A stretch of 64,000 nucleotides of DNA from Faecalibacterium sp. (GCA_022652735.1 JALCRP010000005.1:56181-120180), one strand, 5' to 3'. Positions 1-9,430 are shown, numbered from the stretch's first letter. Translations and numbers: made by a program. Notes: generated from the sequence alone by a model not told the origin.

Positions 1-46
1 CAAAGAAAACTTCGTCCGGCACAGCCGCGCGCCAACAAAAACGCGC

Positions 47-1000
47 TTAAAACAATCCTTCGGGCAGCGCAATATCCTGTACCGGTATTTTACGCCATGA
101 AAAGCGCGAAAGCAGGCTTTCCGGCGCGGCAGGGGCAGGCTCGGGCTGAAGGCCGTACACATACGCCAGTTTGCCGATGATCTCGGCGGCGGTATATTTT
201 GCTTTCAGGTTTTCGAGGCTGTCGTCGCCATCGCGCTTGGAAAGCCTACGCCCGCCGGGCGCAAGCAACAGCGGGCAATGATAAAACGCGGGCGCCTTTA
301 GGCCCAAAGCTGCATATAAATACAGTTGCCGCGGCGTACTGGAAAGCAGATCGCCCCCGCGCACCACCTCTGTCACGCCCATGCGCGCATCATCCACCGT
401 GACGGCAAGCTGATAGGCATACACGCCGTCGCCGCGGCGCACCGTAAAATCGCCGCAATCTTGTGCGAGGTTTTCGGCATAGGGGCCAAGGTGCCCATCC
501 CGAAACGAAACCATTTTGTCCGGCACCTTTACGCGCCACGCGGGTGCTTTGTGCTTTTGCTTTTCCGCCGCTTCGGCGGGGGTGAGGTTCCGGCAGGTGC
601 CGGGATAGATCACGTCGCCGTCGCTGCGGTGGGGTGCGCTGGCCGCATGCAGCGCCGCCCGGCTGCAAAAGCAAGGGTACAAAAGGCCCTGCGCGGAAAG
701 GCGCGCAAACGCGGCATCATAAATCGGGGCGCATTCGCTTTGATAATACGGCCCGTGCGGCCCACCGCCGGCGCCGCCTTCATCCCACGTAAGGCCAAGC
801 CACGCAAGATCTTTTTCCAAAAGATCGGCATATTCCCGTGGGCAGCGCTCGGCGTCCAGATCCTCGATACGCAGCACGATCTTTCCGCCTTTGCTTTTTG
901 CCGAAAGCCATGCCAACAGGCTGCATGCCAGGTTTCCGAGATGCATCCGGCCCGAGGGCGAAGGCGCAAAGCGGCCGATCACCGGCGCAGCTTGCGCCAT
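47..1000 (-). CDS. gluQRS: glutamyl-Q tRNA(Asp) synthetase
   Basis: A truncated glutamyl-tRNA synthetase paralogue that attaches glutamate to queuosine in tRNA-Asp. The class I signature HLGN (residues 20-23) and the KMSKS-type loop LSKRDGD near residue 250 are present. Zinc-binding Cys residues occur as CFC and later YPGTC. At about 317 residues it lacks the anticodon-binding half, as the family does. A TTG nine bases upstream is in frame, but the ATG at 1000 is preferred because GGGAG lies nine bases before it. The gene follows the aminopeptidase with its start just past that gene's stop, so the two are probably co-transcribed. Family identity is firm. Confidence 0.9.
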   Translation of the reverse strand: MAQAAPVIGRFAPSPSGRMHLGNLACSLLAWLSAKSKGGKIVLRIEDLDAERCPREYADLLEKDLAWLGLTWDEGGAGGGPHGPYYQSECAPIYDAAFARLSAQGLLYPCFCSRAALHAASAPHRSDGDVIYPGTCRNLTPAEAAEKQKHKAPAWRVKVPDKMVSFRDGHLGPYAENLAQDCGDFTVRRGDGVYAYQLAVTVDDARMGVTEVVRGGDLLSSTPRQLYLYAALGLKAPAFYHCPLLLAPGGRRLSKRDGDDSLENLKAKYTAAEIIGKLAYVYGLQPEPAPAAPESLLSRFSWRKIPVQDIALPEGLF

Positions 1001-1001
1001 C

Positions 1002-2303
1002 TTACGCAATCTCCCAGCTGCCGTCCGTTTTCTGCGTTAAAACGGACGAATAGAATTTTGCCGCGGCACAGGCCAAATGCCCGATGTCCGCGCAGCCCGC
1101 CGTCTCTACGGCGGAATGCATCGCCAGCTGTGGCAGGCCGATGTCGGCCATCGGTACGCTTACCTGCCGGGCCAGCAGGTTGCCAAGCGTACTGCCGCCG
1201 GGGGTATCCGGGCGATTATAAAAGGCCTGCACGGGCACCTCGGCGCGGCGGCAAATCTCGGCGATCAATGCGCCCGTAAGGCCGCTTGTCGTATATTTCT
1301 GGCTGGCGTTATACTTTATAACAACGCCGCCGTTAAGCACGACAGGGTGTGCGGCGTCGCTGGTTTCGGGGTGGTTCGGGTGTGTGGCGTGGGCGTTATC
1401 CGCCGACAAAAACAGGCTGTTTGCGCGCGCGGCGATGCGCTGCTCGGCCCCAAGGCCAAGGGCGGCCTCCGCGCGGGCCAGCACATCCGGCAAAAAGCTG
1501 CCAAGCGCCCCCTGCCGTGTGCCGCTGCCCACTTCTTCGTTATCAAATAAGCACCATACGTCGCCGCGCGTCTCGCACGGCGTACCGGCCAAAAAGCCCG
1601 TCAGGGTGCCAAATGCACAGGCGAGGTCGTCAATGCGGGGCGCCATGAAAAACTCATTTTCCAGCCCAACGGTGCAGGGCGCCTGCCGCACGGCAAGCGT
1701 CAGGTCGTAATCTAAAATATCCGCCCGCGGGCAGACGCCGCCCTCGCCCGCCAAAACGGCGCTTAAATCCTCCCCTGCCGCGCCGAAAATCGGTTGCAAA
1801 TCAATTTTTGGGTCCAGCGGGGCGCCCTTTGCGCCGTCGCGATCGAAATGGACGCACAGGCTCGGGATGCACAAAAGGTCGCGTTCGGGCGCGATCAGGC
1901 GCGAAACCACGCCCTCTTTGCTGCGCACCAAAATGCGCCCGGCCAGCGTCAGCGGCCGGTCAAGCCAAGAGCAAAGGCGCATGCCGCCATAAGGCTCCAC
2001 TTCGGCGCGGGCATAATAAGCGTCCTCTTTTTTTGTGCAGGTCAGCCGGAAAGCCGGGCTGTCGGAATGTGCCGCTGCGCCGCGCCAGCCGCCAAGCTTA
2101 CCGCCCGGCATGCGCCAAGCGATCAGCGAGGAGCCGTTGCGCGTAACATAATAGGCCCCGCCGGGCACAAGCGCCCAAGGGGCGCTTTCTTCGAGATGCA
2201 CAAAACCCGCCGCCCGTAAAAGGCCCGCCGCCGTATGCACGGCATGGTACGGGCTGGGCGAAGCGGCCAAAAAGGCGAAGCAATCCGCTAACAGCTGCTG
2301 CAT
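1002..2303 (-). CDS. M18 family aspartyl aminopeptidase
   Basis: Cytosolic zinc aminopeptidase that removes acidic N-terminal residues from peptides. Visible family motifs, in order, are SPSPYHAV near the N-terminus, AHSDSPAFRL (metal ligand His and Asp), DDLACAF, FDNEEVGSG (catalytic and metal Glu), SADNAHATHPNHP and the C-terminal MHSAVETAG. The length of 433 residues fits the family. An upstream in-frame ATG at 2432 is possible, but the ATG at 2303 has GGAGG nine bases before it and begins at the family's normal N-terminus (MQQLLADCF). It is upstream of gluQRS in one transcript. Confidence 0.92.
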   Translation of the reverse strand: MQQLLADCFAFLAASPSPYHAVHTAAGLLRAAGFVHLEESAPWALVPGGAYYVTRNGSSLIAWRMPGGKLGGWRGAAAHSDSPAFRLTCTKKEDAYYARAEVEPYGGMRLCSWLDRPLTLAGRILVRSKEGVVSRLIAPERDLLCIPSLCVHFDRDGAKGAPLDPKIDLQPIFGAAGEDLSAVLAGEGGVCPRADILDYDLTLAVRQAPCTVGLENEFFMAPRIDDLACAFGTLTGFLAGTPCETRGDVWCLFDNEEVGSGTRQGALGSFLPDVLARAEAALGLGAEQRIAARANSLFLSADNAHATHPNHPETSDAAHPVVLNGGVVIKYNASQKYTTSGLTGALIAEICRRAEVPVQAFYNRPDTPGGSTLGNLLARQVSVPMADIGLPQLAMHSAVETAGCADIGHLACAAAKFYSSVLTQKTDGSWEIA

Positions 2304-2370
2304 AAAATTTTCCTCCAAAGCCGCCGCGGCGGCTTTTTGGCCCGGCGCACGGGCGCGTTTGATTTCTTCC

Positions 2371-2399
2371 ATTATATAAAGGGGCGGCGGGCGGCGCAA
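2371..2399 (-). promoter_or_regulatory. promoter for aminopeptidase-gluQRS
   Basis: On the minus strand a -35 TTGCGC (2394-2399) and a perfect -10 TATAAT (2371-2376) are separated by 17 bp, about 60 bases before the M18 start. Confidence 0.55.
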
Positions 2400-2485
2400 G
2401 CTATCCTGCAAAAAGAGCTTCTCTTTCCGCACAAAATTTTCACGCTAGGGCGTATTTTGCGCCGTTTTGTCCGCGGCAGCGTATA

Positions 2486-2535
2486 AAAAAGGCACCCTTG
2501 CGCCGTTTCTCGGCGCAGGAGTGCCCGTTTTCGTT
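2486..2535 (-). terminator. intrinsic terminator after DUF362 gene
   Basis: On the minus strand GGCACTCCTGCGCC and GGCGCAAGGGTGCC form a long stem followed directly by TTTTTT. It lies four bases past the DUF362 stop codon. Confidence 0.85.
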
Positions 2536-2538
2536 TGC

Positions 2539-3660
2539 TTATACTTTTTTCAGCACATACTCTCGGGTGCCTAGGCCAACCTTTTGGGCCTGATCCAGCG
2601 TCGCATCCCACTCGATGTTCGGGTTGGAATCCTTAAAGTTATCGTGGCGGCAGGCCCAGCCGGGCTTGGCGAGGTTATCGCTCAGCTGGCTGCCCGGCAG
2701 CGGCTGCGCGGCAAGGCAGGCATCGGCACAGGCCTGATCGAGCGCCACCGGATCAAAGCTGGCAAACATGCCGATGTCCGGCAGGATGGGCGCATCATTT
2801 TCGGCGTGGCAATCGCAGTTGGGGCTGACATCCTGCACAAGGCTGATGTGAAAACACGGCCGGCCGTGGCATACTGCCTGCGCATACTCGGCCATTTTGC
2901 GGTCAAGCTCCTCATTGGCAGAGCTGTTGGGGTTATAGATCGCATCGAACGAGCAGGCGCCGATGCAGCGGCCACAGCCCTTACACTTGGCCTCGTCGAT
3001 CACAGCCTTGCCCGCCGGGTAAGAGATCGCGTTGCTGCCGCACTCCTGTGCGCAGCGGCGGCACCCGCGGCAAAGGCCCTCCTGCACAGCGGGCTTGCCG
3101 CTGCAATGCTGCTCCATTTTGCCGGCGCGGCTTCCGCAGCCCATGCCGATATTTTTCAGTGTGCCGCCAAAGCCTGTGGCCTCGTGCCCCTTAAAATGTG
3201 TCAGGCTGATAAACACGTCCGCATCCATGATGGCGCGGCCGATCTTGGCCGTTTTGATGTATTCGCCGTTTACCACGGGCACTTCGGCTTCATCCGTGCC
3301 GCGCAGCCCATCGCCGATCAAAATCTGGCAGCCAACCGTCACGGGCAAAAAGCCGTTCAGGTTCGCGCAATCCATGTGCTCCAGCGCGTTTTTGCGGCTG
3401 CCCGGATACAACGTGTTGCAATCCGTCAAGAAAGGCATGCCGCCCTGCTCTTTTACAAGGTCGGCCACGGCGCGCGCATAGTTCGGGCGCAGGTAGGCAA
3501 GGTTACCCAGCTCGCCGAAATGCATCTTGATGGCAACAAACTTGCCCTCCATATCAATCTGGCGCATGCCGGCGGCAAGGCACAGTTTTTGCAGCTTTTT
3601 CGGCAGGCCTTCATCCATCTTGCAGCGAAAATCGGTAAAATAAACAGTTGCCTTTTCCAT
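2539..3660 (-). CDS. DUF362 domain protein with two [4Fe-4S] motifs
   Basis: A 373-residue iron-sulfur protein. The N-terminal two thirds is a DUF362 domain (start MEKATVYFTDF, motif KMHFGELGN). Two ferredoxin-type clusters sit in tandem around residues 185-245: CRGCRRCAQECG and CKGCGRCIGAC, each followed by the usual later Cys or hydrophobic residues. The biochemical role of this family is unsettled; an electron-transfer or redox-linked function is inferred. GGAG precedes the ATG. It follows uppP by 90 bases with no clear terminator between, so the two may share a transcript. A strong terminator closes the gene. Confidence 0.88.
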   Translation of the reverse strand: MEKATVYFTDFRCKMDEGLPKKLQKLCLAAGMRQIDMEGKFVAIKMHFGELGNLAYLRPNYARAVADLVKEQGGMPFLTDCNTLYPGSRKNALEHMDCANLNGFLPVTVGCQILIGDGLRGTDEAEVPVVNGEYIKTAKIGRAIMDADVFISLTHFKGHEATGFGGTLKNIGMGCGSRAGKMEQHCSGKPAVQEGLCRGCRRCAQECGSNAISYPAGKAVIDEAKCKGCGRCIGACSFDAIYNPNSSANEELDRKMAEYAQAVCHGRPCFHISLVQDVSPNCDCHAENDAPILPDIGMFASFDPVALDQACADACLAAQPLPGSQLSDNLAKPGWACRHDNFKDSNPNIEWDATLDQAQKVGLGTREYVLKKV

Positions 3661-3750
3661 ATCGTTTCTCCTTTTTTGTGTTTTCTGCGGTTTTCAGCTT
3701 CGGTTTGTGTTTTTTCTGCTCCTTGCGGGGTACCTGACGCCAAGCGCCTT

Positions 3751-4581
3751 TTAGGCAAGCGCCGTCACGGCGGCCGCGATCAGCACGATGATGCCCAGCA
3801 CAATGCGGTACCAGCCGAAGAATTTGAAATCGTGCTTTTTGACATAGTTCATCAAAAAGCGGATGGCCAGCATACTGACCACAAATGCCACAACGCACCC
3901 TGTCAGCAAAACGCCGATCTCAAGGCCGGTAAAGGCGTTGCCTGCGGCAAGAAATTTCAGCACCTTAATCAGCGACGAGCCGGCCATCGCCGGGATCGCC
4001 AAGAAGAAGGTAAACTCTGCCACGCAGGCGCGCGAAAGCCCTAAAAGCAGCCCGCCCACGATCGTGGCGCCGCTGCGCGAAGTGCCCGGGATGATCGCCA
4101 ACATCTGCCACAAACCGATGATGAAGGCGTCGCGGTAGCTGATTTGAGAGATCTTCCCCACCTGCGCAGAAATGTGCCGGTTCTCGACGACGATAAAGAG
4201 GATGCCGTACAAAATCAGCATACAAGCGACGGTGAGGTAATTATAGAAATGCGCATCCATCCAATCGTCCAGCGTCAGCATAACGACGGCGCCCGGCACC
4301 GTGGCGATCAGGATTTTGAACCACAGCCGCCAAACCGGCAGCTTTGCGATAATGCGGCCATCCTTTTTGCCAAACGGCCACAGCTTTGGGAAAAACAGCA
4401 CGACAACCGCCAAAATTGCGCCCAGCTGAATCACCATCCGAAACATTTCCATAAAGGCATCGGAAAGCTGGAAGTGGATCATCTGCTCGGCCAAAATCAT
4501 GTGGCCCGTGCTGGAGATGGGCAGCCATTCGGTAATGCCCTCGATAATACCGTATAAAACGGCTTTCAAAATTTCAATCAT
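3751..4581 (-). CDS. uppP: undecaprenyl-diphosphatase
   Basis: Integral membrane phosphatase (BacA/UppP family) that recycles undecaprenyl pyrophosphate to the monophosphate lipid carrier for cell-wall synthesis; it can also confer bacitracin resistance. The N-terminal signature EGITEWLPISSTGH (residues 14-27) and the second active-site motif PGTSRSG near residue 165 are both intact. The length of 276 residues and a chain of hydrophobic helices fit. It diverges from the PH-domain gene pair. Confidence 0.95.
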   Translation of the reverse strand: MIEILKAVLYGIIEGITEWLPISSTGHMILAEQMIHFQLSDAFMEMFRMVIQLGAILAVVVLFFPKLWPFGKKDGRIIAKLPVWRLWFKILIATVPGAVVMLTLDDWMDAHFYNYLTVACMLILYGILFIVVENRHISAQVGKISQISYRDAFIIGLWQMLAIIPGTSRSGATIVGGLLLGLSRACVAEFTFFLAIPAMAGSSLIKVLKFLAAGNAFTGLEIGVLLTGCVVAFVVSMLAIRFLMNYVKKHDFKFFGWYRIVLGIIVLIAAAVTALA

Positions 4582-4756
4582 ACGACAGGGAAACCCCTTT
4601 CTTGTTTCTATTTTTTCTGTGCGGCGGATACCTTATAGCATACGATCTGCCCGCGCGAAATACGACAAAGCCCTTTGCCGCCCCGGCAGGCAGAATACCA
4701 AGCCCTGCGCGGCGGCCCGCGAAAGGCAGGCTGCGCGCCGTGGCCGCTGTGCGATT

Positions 4757-4767
4757 ATTATAGCACA
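4757..4767 (-). promoter_or_regulatory. extended -10 promoter for uppP
   Basis: The minus strand reads TGTGCTATAAT, a perfect -10 with extended TGN but no good -35. It would give a leader of about 170 bases. It sits next to the divergent promoter at 4780-4808. Confidence 0.45.
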
Positions 4768-4779
4768 CTTGCGCTTTCC

Positions 4780-4808
4780 TTGCCGTATTCTGCAAAATCT
4801 TTTATAAT
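4780..4808 (+). promoter_or_regulatory. promoter for the PH-domain gene pair
   Basis: TTGCCG (4780-4785), 17 bp, TATAAT (4803-4808), about 45 bases before the ATG at 4852. Confidence 0.6.
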
Positions 4809-4851
4809 AAGAAAAAAGCCACTTTTGCAAAAAAGAAACGGAGGCTTTGCC

Positions 4852-5322
4852 ATGCGTGTCACCGCAGTGATCCCGCCAAAAGGGCGGCTTGTTTTTTGCG
4901 CATGGGCCGCAATTCCCTGCGCGGTGCTGGCGCCGTTTTTTTACTGGCGCGGGCTGGCAAACGGGCTTTTCTTCACGCTGGCGGCGCTTATCTTGGTGTT
5001 TAGCGCGTATGCGCGCACCGTCTCATTTGTGGCCGCCGCCGATGGCGCGCTGCTGCGGCTGTTTTCGGGCGTGGTATTTCCCACGGTGCGGCGCATCCCG
5101 CAAAAAAGCGTGTGCGGCGTGGCGCGCATTTCCACGCCGCTGCTTACGCTGGCCGGCTGCCGTATCCTTGTTTTGTATATGCCAGGCGGTGCCGTGCGCA
5201 TTTTCGGCTTAGCCGAAGCCGACGCGCTGGCGCTTTGTGCTTGGGCGCGCGCGGGCGCCGATCAGGCCGGCCCTCCGGGCAAAGCGCCTGACGCCCCGCA
5301 CGGTGGGGAGGCACAGCCATGA
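4852..5322 (+). CDS. small bPH_2 membrane protein (YdbS-like)
   Basis: A 156-residue protein with two hydrophobic segments around residues 15-60 (a probable membrane hairpin) followed by a short beta-rich region like the bacterial PH domain bPH_2. GGAGG lies before the ATG. It overlaps the next gene by ATGA, the arrangement seen for Bacillus ydbS-ydbT pairs, whose products are membrane proteins of poorly defined, possibly envelope-stress, function. The family call rests on architecture and pairing, so it is moderate. Confidence 0.6.
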   Translation: MRVTAVIPPKGRLVFCAWAAIPCAVLAPFFYWRGLANGLFFTLAALILVFSAYARTVSFVAAADGALLRLFSGVVFPTVRRIPQKSVCGVARISTPLLTLAGCRILVLYMPGGAVRIFGLAEADALALCAWARAGADQAGPPGKAPDAPHGGEAQP

Positions 5323-6740
5323 AGCAGCCGCACAGCCCCGCCGAGCCGGATTTTCTGCCGGACGCGCGCTATCGTCATTTCCACCCTGTATATTTATTTA
5401 AGTTTATACAAAAGTATCTGGTGGTTTATTTGCTGCCGCTTGTGCGCGCGCTGTTTTTATGGGATTGGGATGCCCTTTTGGTTGCGCTGCGGCAGGGCGC
5501 TTTTTTGCTAATTGTGGCGGCCGCGTTTGCCGCGCTGCAATGGCGGGCCAGCGGGTGGTTTCTCGATGCGGGCAACGTACTGCATCTGCGGCAGGGCTTT
5601 TTGCTGCGTCGCCACCTCTTAATCCGCGGCGAGGAGCTAGCCGCGCTGCGCACGGACCGTGCACTGTATCTGCGCGCCGTCGGCGCTGGGAAGCTGACGC
5701 TTTATTACGCGCGCGTCCATGCGCCGGGCACGGTTACGTTGTATTTGACACGGCGCGATTGTGCGCTTTTGTCTGATCGTTTGCTGCCCGTCAGCAGCGC
5801 GCCATTTTACCGCCCTTTGGGCGCCGAGCGTTTGAGCTTGCTGATTTTAAGCATGAATGCCGCGGCTACACTGCTGTTTTTATCGGCCGCCGTGCGGCAG
5901 ACGCGAAGCATTGGCACATGGGCCGAGCGTGTGGCGCTGGCCGGGCTAAACCATGCGGCGGCTACGGCGGCCACTTGGCTGCCCGTAGGCGCGGCGTGGC
6001 TTTTAACGATGGTGGGGTTTGTGCTTGCCATTAGCGTTACGCGCAGTTTTTTTCATACTGCGCATTACAATGTGTATAAATCCAATCAGGCTGTTTTGGC
6101 GCGCGGCGGTGTGCTGCATATCTCCGAGTGCCGCATTCGCCTTGCTTCTGTTTCGGCCTGCGATGTGCGCGCCACGCCCGCCGCCCGGCTGTTGCGGTGT
6201 TATCCCGTGTTCTTGATCGCAGGCGCCTACGATGGCGGCGAGCTGCCGGTTTTATTATACCGCCCCGGGCACGAGGACGTTTTGACGCAGCTGCTTTTGG
6301 GCGTAGAGCTTCCCGCGCAGGGCTGCCGGCCGCTGGCCGGGCGCAGCATCGTCGCATTTTTAACTGTCAGCGGCCCGCTGGCCGGGCTGTTTTTTTTGAT
6401 GAGCCTGCTTTCGGCGCGCATCCTGCCCGATCTTGCCCCGATGTTTTTGCTGGCGTTTGGTGTCTCGCTGTTCATGCTGCTGGTTGACCTTGACGGCCGC
6501 CGCAAAGAGTGCGTTTTGTGCCAAGGCCAGCATGTTACGGCCCGTATTGTCCGGCGCTTTACGCTGCACACTTACTGCTTATTTACGGCCGGCGCATGGT
6601 ATTCCTATCTGCAATCGCCGTGGGCGTATGCCGTGCACCGCGGCAATCTGACGATCCGGCTGCCCGCAGGCCAGCGGCTGAAAGTGAAAAGCATCACAGA
6701 GGCAGAAGCCTCGGCCGCGTTGGACGGTATCTGCCCTTAG
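5319..6740 (+). CDS. bPH_2 domain membrane protein (YdbT-like)
   Basis: A 473-residue polytopic protein whose start overlaps the preceding stop (ATGA), so translation is probably coupled. Hydrophobic segments lie near residues 30-75, 165-190, 215-245, 340-365 and 370-390. They alternate with beta-rich stretches, such as WFLDAGNVLHLRQGFLLRR and NQAVLARGGVLHISECR, that match repeated bPH_2 domains of the YdbT type. These two genes form an isolated plus-strand operon. Molecular function is not known. Confidence 0.65.
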   Translation: MKQPHSPAEPDFLPDARYRHFHPVYLFKFIQKYLVVYLLPLVRALFLWDWDALLVALRQGAFLLIVAAAFAALQWRASGWFLDAGNVLHLRQGFLLRRHLLIRGEELAALRTDRALYLRAVGAGKLTLYYARVHAPGTVTLYLTRRDCALLSDRLLPVSSAPFYRPLGAERLSLLILSMNAAATLLFLSAAVRQTRSIGTWAERVALAGLNHAAATAATWLPVGAAWLLTMVGFVLAISVTRSFFHTAHYNVYKSNQAVLARGGVLHISECRIRLASVSACDVRATPAARLLRCYPVFLIAGAYDGGELPVLLYRPGHEDVLTQLLLGVELPAQGCRPLAGRSIVAFLTVSGPLAGLFFLMSLLSARILPDLAPMFLLAFGVSLFMLLVDLDGRRKECVLCQGQHVTARIVRRFTLHTYCLFTAGAWYSYLQSPWAYAVHRGNLTIRLPAGQRLKVKSITEAEASAALDGICP

Positions 6741-7072
6741 CCCGCCGCAGTACGTTTTGAGGCTTTTTTGTCGCGTGGCCCGTGGGCCGGAAGCGCCCGT
6801 TTTCCGCGGAGAAAATTTTATCCGCCGCACAGTGGGATTTTTGCCATGCGCTTTCTCGATCGGCACATATTTTAGAGAAAGCGCGCACAGTTTTAGAAAA
6901 AATTGTGGGCCGTCTGCGCACACAAAAAGGCGTCGTCTCGTTAAATGCCACTTTTTCTCTGTAGGATCGCGGAAATGTTTCGGAATAATTCACAAACCGC
7001 ATCTTGTTTCTTTGTGCATATTATGCTAAACTTATCTGCGTTGATGTGAATTTTGTGGATGAGGTTTTCCGA
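6741..7072 (+). other. intergenic region with HAD-gene promoter
   Basis: No gene is supported here. A promoter for the downstream phosphatase is visible: TTGTTT (7004-7009), 17 bp, TAAACT (7027-7032) with extended TGC. The 260 bases before it show no convincing terminator or RNA structure. Confidence 0.55.
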
Positions 7073-7753
7073 ATGTTTCAAACGGTGATTTTTGATCTGG
7101 ACGGCACCCTGCTCAACACGATCGACGATCTGGCGGATGCCGGCAACTGGGTTTGCAAAACCAACGGCTGGCCGACGCATTCGCTCGACGAATACAAGCA
7201 CATGGTCGGCAATGGCATCCCGAAGCTGTGCGAGCGTTTTTCGCCCGAAGAAGCGCGCACTCCCGGCCAGCTGGCCGGCACACTTGCGCAGTTCAGCGCG
7301 CGCTATGCCGCCCACAAAGAGGATAAAACCCGCCCGTATGACGGCATCCCCGAGCTTTTGAAGCATTTGGGCCGCGCAGGCGTCCGCACAGCCGTGTTTT
7401 CCAACAAGGCGGACGATTTGGCGCAGGCCATCATCGGGCAGTATTTCGGCTCTGCGATCGATTTGACGCGCGGTAACCTGCCGCATGTGCCCGCAAAGCC
7501 GGCCCCGGAAGGCCTTACCCCTATTTTTAAGGCGCTGGGCGCCGCGCCGGATACCACGCTTTATGTCGGCGACAGCGATGTGGATGTAGAGACGGCACAC
7601 AATGCCGGCCTGCGCTGCTGCGGCGCGCTGTGGGGCTTCCGCGGGCGCGAAGAGCTGGTATCGGCCGGCGCAGATTTTTTGGCCGCTGATGCCAAAGAGC
7701 TGGAAGCGCTTGTCCTTGCACAAGATAGAATCCCGGCCGCCGCAGGGCAGTAA
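7073..7753 (+). CDS. HAD-family phosphatase (phosphoglycolate phosphatase-like)
   Basis: A 226-residue haloacid dehalogenase phosphatase. Motif I DLDGTLLNT is at residues 8-16, motif II VFSN near residue 108, motif III includes the Lys of PAKPAPEG, and motif IV is GDSDVDVETA. The cap sequence between motifs I and II is of the Gph/PGP type. Substrate cannot be read from sequence; phosphoglycolate or another small phosphomonoester is likely. The ATG at 7073 is chosen because the conserved motif starts directly after it and GAGG precedes it. Confidence 0.88.
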   Translation: MFQTVIFDLDGTLLNTIDDLADAGNWVCKTNGWPTHSLDEYKHMVGNGIPKLCERFSPEEARTPGQLAGTLAQFSARYAAHKEDKTRPYDGIPELLKHLGRAGVRTAVFSNKADDLAQAIIGQYFGSAIDLTRGNLPHVPAKPAPEGLTPIFKALGAAPDTTLYVGDSDVDVETAHNAGLRCCGALWGFRGREELVSAGADFLAADAKELEALVLAQDRIPAAAGQ

Positions 7754-7790
7754 AAGCCACCGTTTCACGTTACCGATTTAACAAAAACAA

Positions 7791-7838
7791 ATACGCCCTG
7801 TGTCCGCTTTTTGAAGGCGAATGCAGGGCGTATTTTTA
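7791..7838. terminator. bidirectional terminator
   Basis: TACGCCCTG and CAGGGCGTA form a stem with T-rich flanks on both sides. It lies between the HAD gene and the convergent DUF4097 gene and can serve both. Confidence 0.8.
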
Positions 7839-7959
7839 TAGTACCGTAAATTTTTCGAGGTTTGGCCGCGGGCGAAAAACCGCCCCTGCGGCAAAACCCG
7901 TTTGGCCGCCGTGCCGCCGCTTTCGGTGCAGAAAAATCGGCGGCGCCTTTGGGGCGCAA

Positions 7960-9087
7960 TCAGGCGCGGCCCGCCGCCAAAAAGCGCACGTCGATACGGG
8001 CGTTGCTTGTGTTGACGTTAAGGCGCTTGGTCTGATCCGGGAAGGCCAGATCGGGCGGCAGCGAATTGGACGCATTGTTGGTGTGGCTGTGGATCGTGTA
8101 GGCGCGCATGTCGCCGCAGATCACGGCCGAAATTGCGCCGTTCTGGGTCGAAAGCTCTATATCATCGGCCAGAATATTCGGCGCCTGAATCGCGCCGTTG
8201 CTCGTATACAGATGCAGCATATCAGGGAAAGCGCAGCGGTCGGCCCGGATATGCCCGTTGCTTGTCTGTGCGATGCAGTGGCTCCCCTGTAGGTTTTCCA
8301 GCGTCAAGCTGCCGTTCGAGGTTCTGGCGCCAAAGTTGACACAGTTGATGTTTTGCGCCAGAAAGCTGCCGTTCGATGTGGCAAGCTGCACGTTTTGCAG
8401 GCCGAGCAGGCCGTTCGCCTCCATGCGGCCGTTGCTGGTTTTCACTTCGAGATCTCCCGTATAGCCGGCGGGCACCTCGATCAAAATCCAGCGTGGGCCG
8501 AGAAACAGATCCCGCAAATTGAACAGCGAGAATTGTGTTTTGTGATAGAAGGCATACACGCCGTTCTGCTCCGTCACCCGCACATCGTCGCTTTCCGTAA
8601 GGCGGATATGGATGCGCACCGCCCCGGTAGGCACAGGGCGAAGCTCCACGTTGATGTTCCGGGCATCGACAATCACCTGCTGCACGGCGCCTTCCGGCGA
8701 AAACACGGTTTCGGCAAAGCCATACGGCGGCGGGCACGGGCGGGCGTTTTCGCCCTGGGCATACGCCTGCCCTGCGGCCGGGCCCGGCGCCGCGCCGGGC
8801 TGGCTTGCGGCCGAATATCCGGCAGTTTGGCTGCCTTCGCAAGGCTGTGCAGGTTCCCCTGCGGGCGTATCCTGCGCCGCCAAAGGTGCGCAGCCGTTTT
8901 CGGCCAAAATCTGCGTCGCAATGTCCGCTACCGTGCCAAAGCCGGCCAAAATTTCTTCTTCTGTGCGGCCGCTTTCCAGCTCATCGCAGATCATCTCGCG
9001 GTAATATTCCAGCGCACGGGCGCGCTCAATTTCGCTCAGCGGCGAAAGCGCCGCGCCCAGCTGCTGCAAAAAGGTTTCCTGATTCAT
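7960..9087 (-). CDS. HAAS/DUF1700 plus DUF4097 beta-repeat protein
   Basis: A 375-residue protein. Residues 1-65 form a small helical HAAS/DUF1700 domain (FLQQLGAAL ... GFGTVADIA), common on proteins encoded beside PadR regulators. A Pro/Ala/Gly-rich linker covers about 70-120. From about 130 to the end is a DUF4097 right-handed beta-type repeat with recurring TSNG/TQNG turns (VKTSNGRME, LATSNGSF, ARTSNGSL, AQTSNGHI, LYTSNGAI, LSTQNGAI). No signal peptide or membrane helix is seen. It overlaps padR by ATGA, so the pair is an operon under PadR control. Function unknown; an envelope-stress or adhesin-like scaffold is inferred. Confidence 0.8.
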   Translation of the reverse strand: MNQETFLQQLGAALSPLSEIERARALEYYREMICDELESGRTEEEILAGFGTVADIATQILAENGCAPLAAQDTPAGEPAQPCEGSQTAGYSAASQPGAAPGPAAGQAYAQGENARPCPPPYGFAETVFSPEGAVQQVIVDARNINVELRPVPTGAVRIHIRLTESDDVRVTEQNGVYAFYHKTQFSLFNLRDLFLGPRWILIEVPAGYTGDLEVKTSNGRMEANGLLGLQNVQLATSNGSFLAQNINCVNFGARTSNGSLTLENLQGSHCIAQTSNGHIRADRCAFPDMLHLYTSNGAIQAPNILADDIELSTQNGAISAVICGDMRAYTIHSHTNNASNSLPPDLAFPDQTKRLNVNTSNARIDVRFLAAGRA

Positions 9088-9395
9088 ACCGATGCCTCCT
9101 CGACATATTGATAAATGCGGCGCATCTCGCCCGCCTCATCCAAAAACTGTTTTACTTTTTCCGCCCCGGGCGGCTCAATGCGGTAATATTTGCGCATCCG
9201 GCCGTTATGATCTTGGCTGAAAGTGCTTACGTATCCGCCCGCTTCCAGCCTGCGCAGGATCGGATAAAGGGTCGAGCCGGTAACCTCAATGCAGGCCGAA
9301 ACATCGCTGACGATGCGGTAGCCGTAGGATGGCCCCCGCTTTAGCGCGGCCAGAACACAAATTTCCAGTATGCCCTTTTTTCTTTGAATGTCCAT
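9084..9395 (-). CDS. PadR-family transcriptional regulator
   Basis: A 103-residue winged-helix repressor. The hallmark segments are GILEICVLAALKRGPSYGY, STLYPILRRLE and the wing region GRMRKYYRIEPPG. The ATG at 9395 is chosen over an ATG nine codons earlier because AGGAG lies seven bases before it. The stop overlaps the downstream start by four bases. A palindromic region over its own promoter suggests autoregulation, as is usual for PadR. Confidence 0.92.
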   Translation of the reverse strand: MDIQRKKGILEICVLAALKRGPSYGYRIVSDVSACIEVTGSTLYPILRRLEAGGYVSTFSQDHNGRMRKYYRIEPPGAEKVKQFLDEAGEMRRIYQYVEEASV

Positions 9396-9430
9396 CACGT
9401 GCTCCTTTTTGATAGTGTGCAATGCATAGC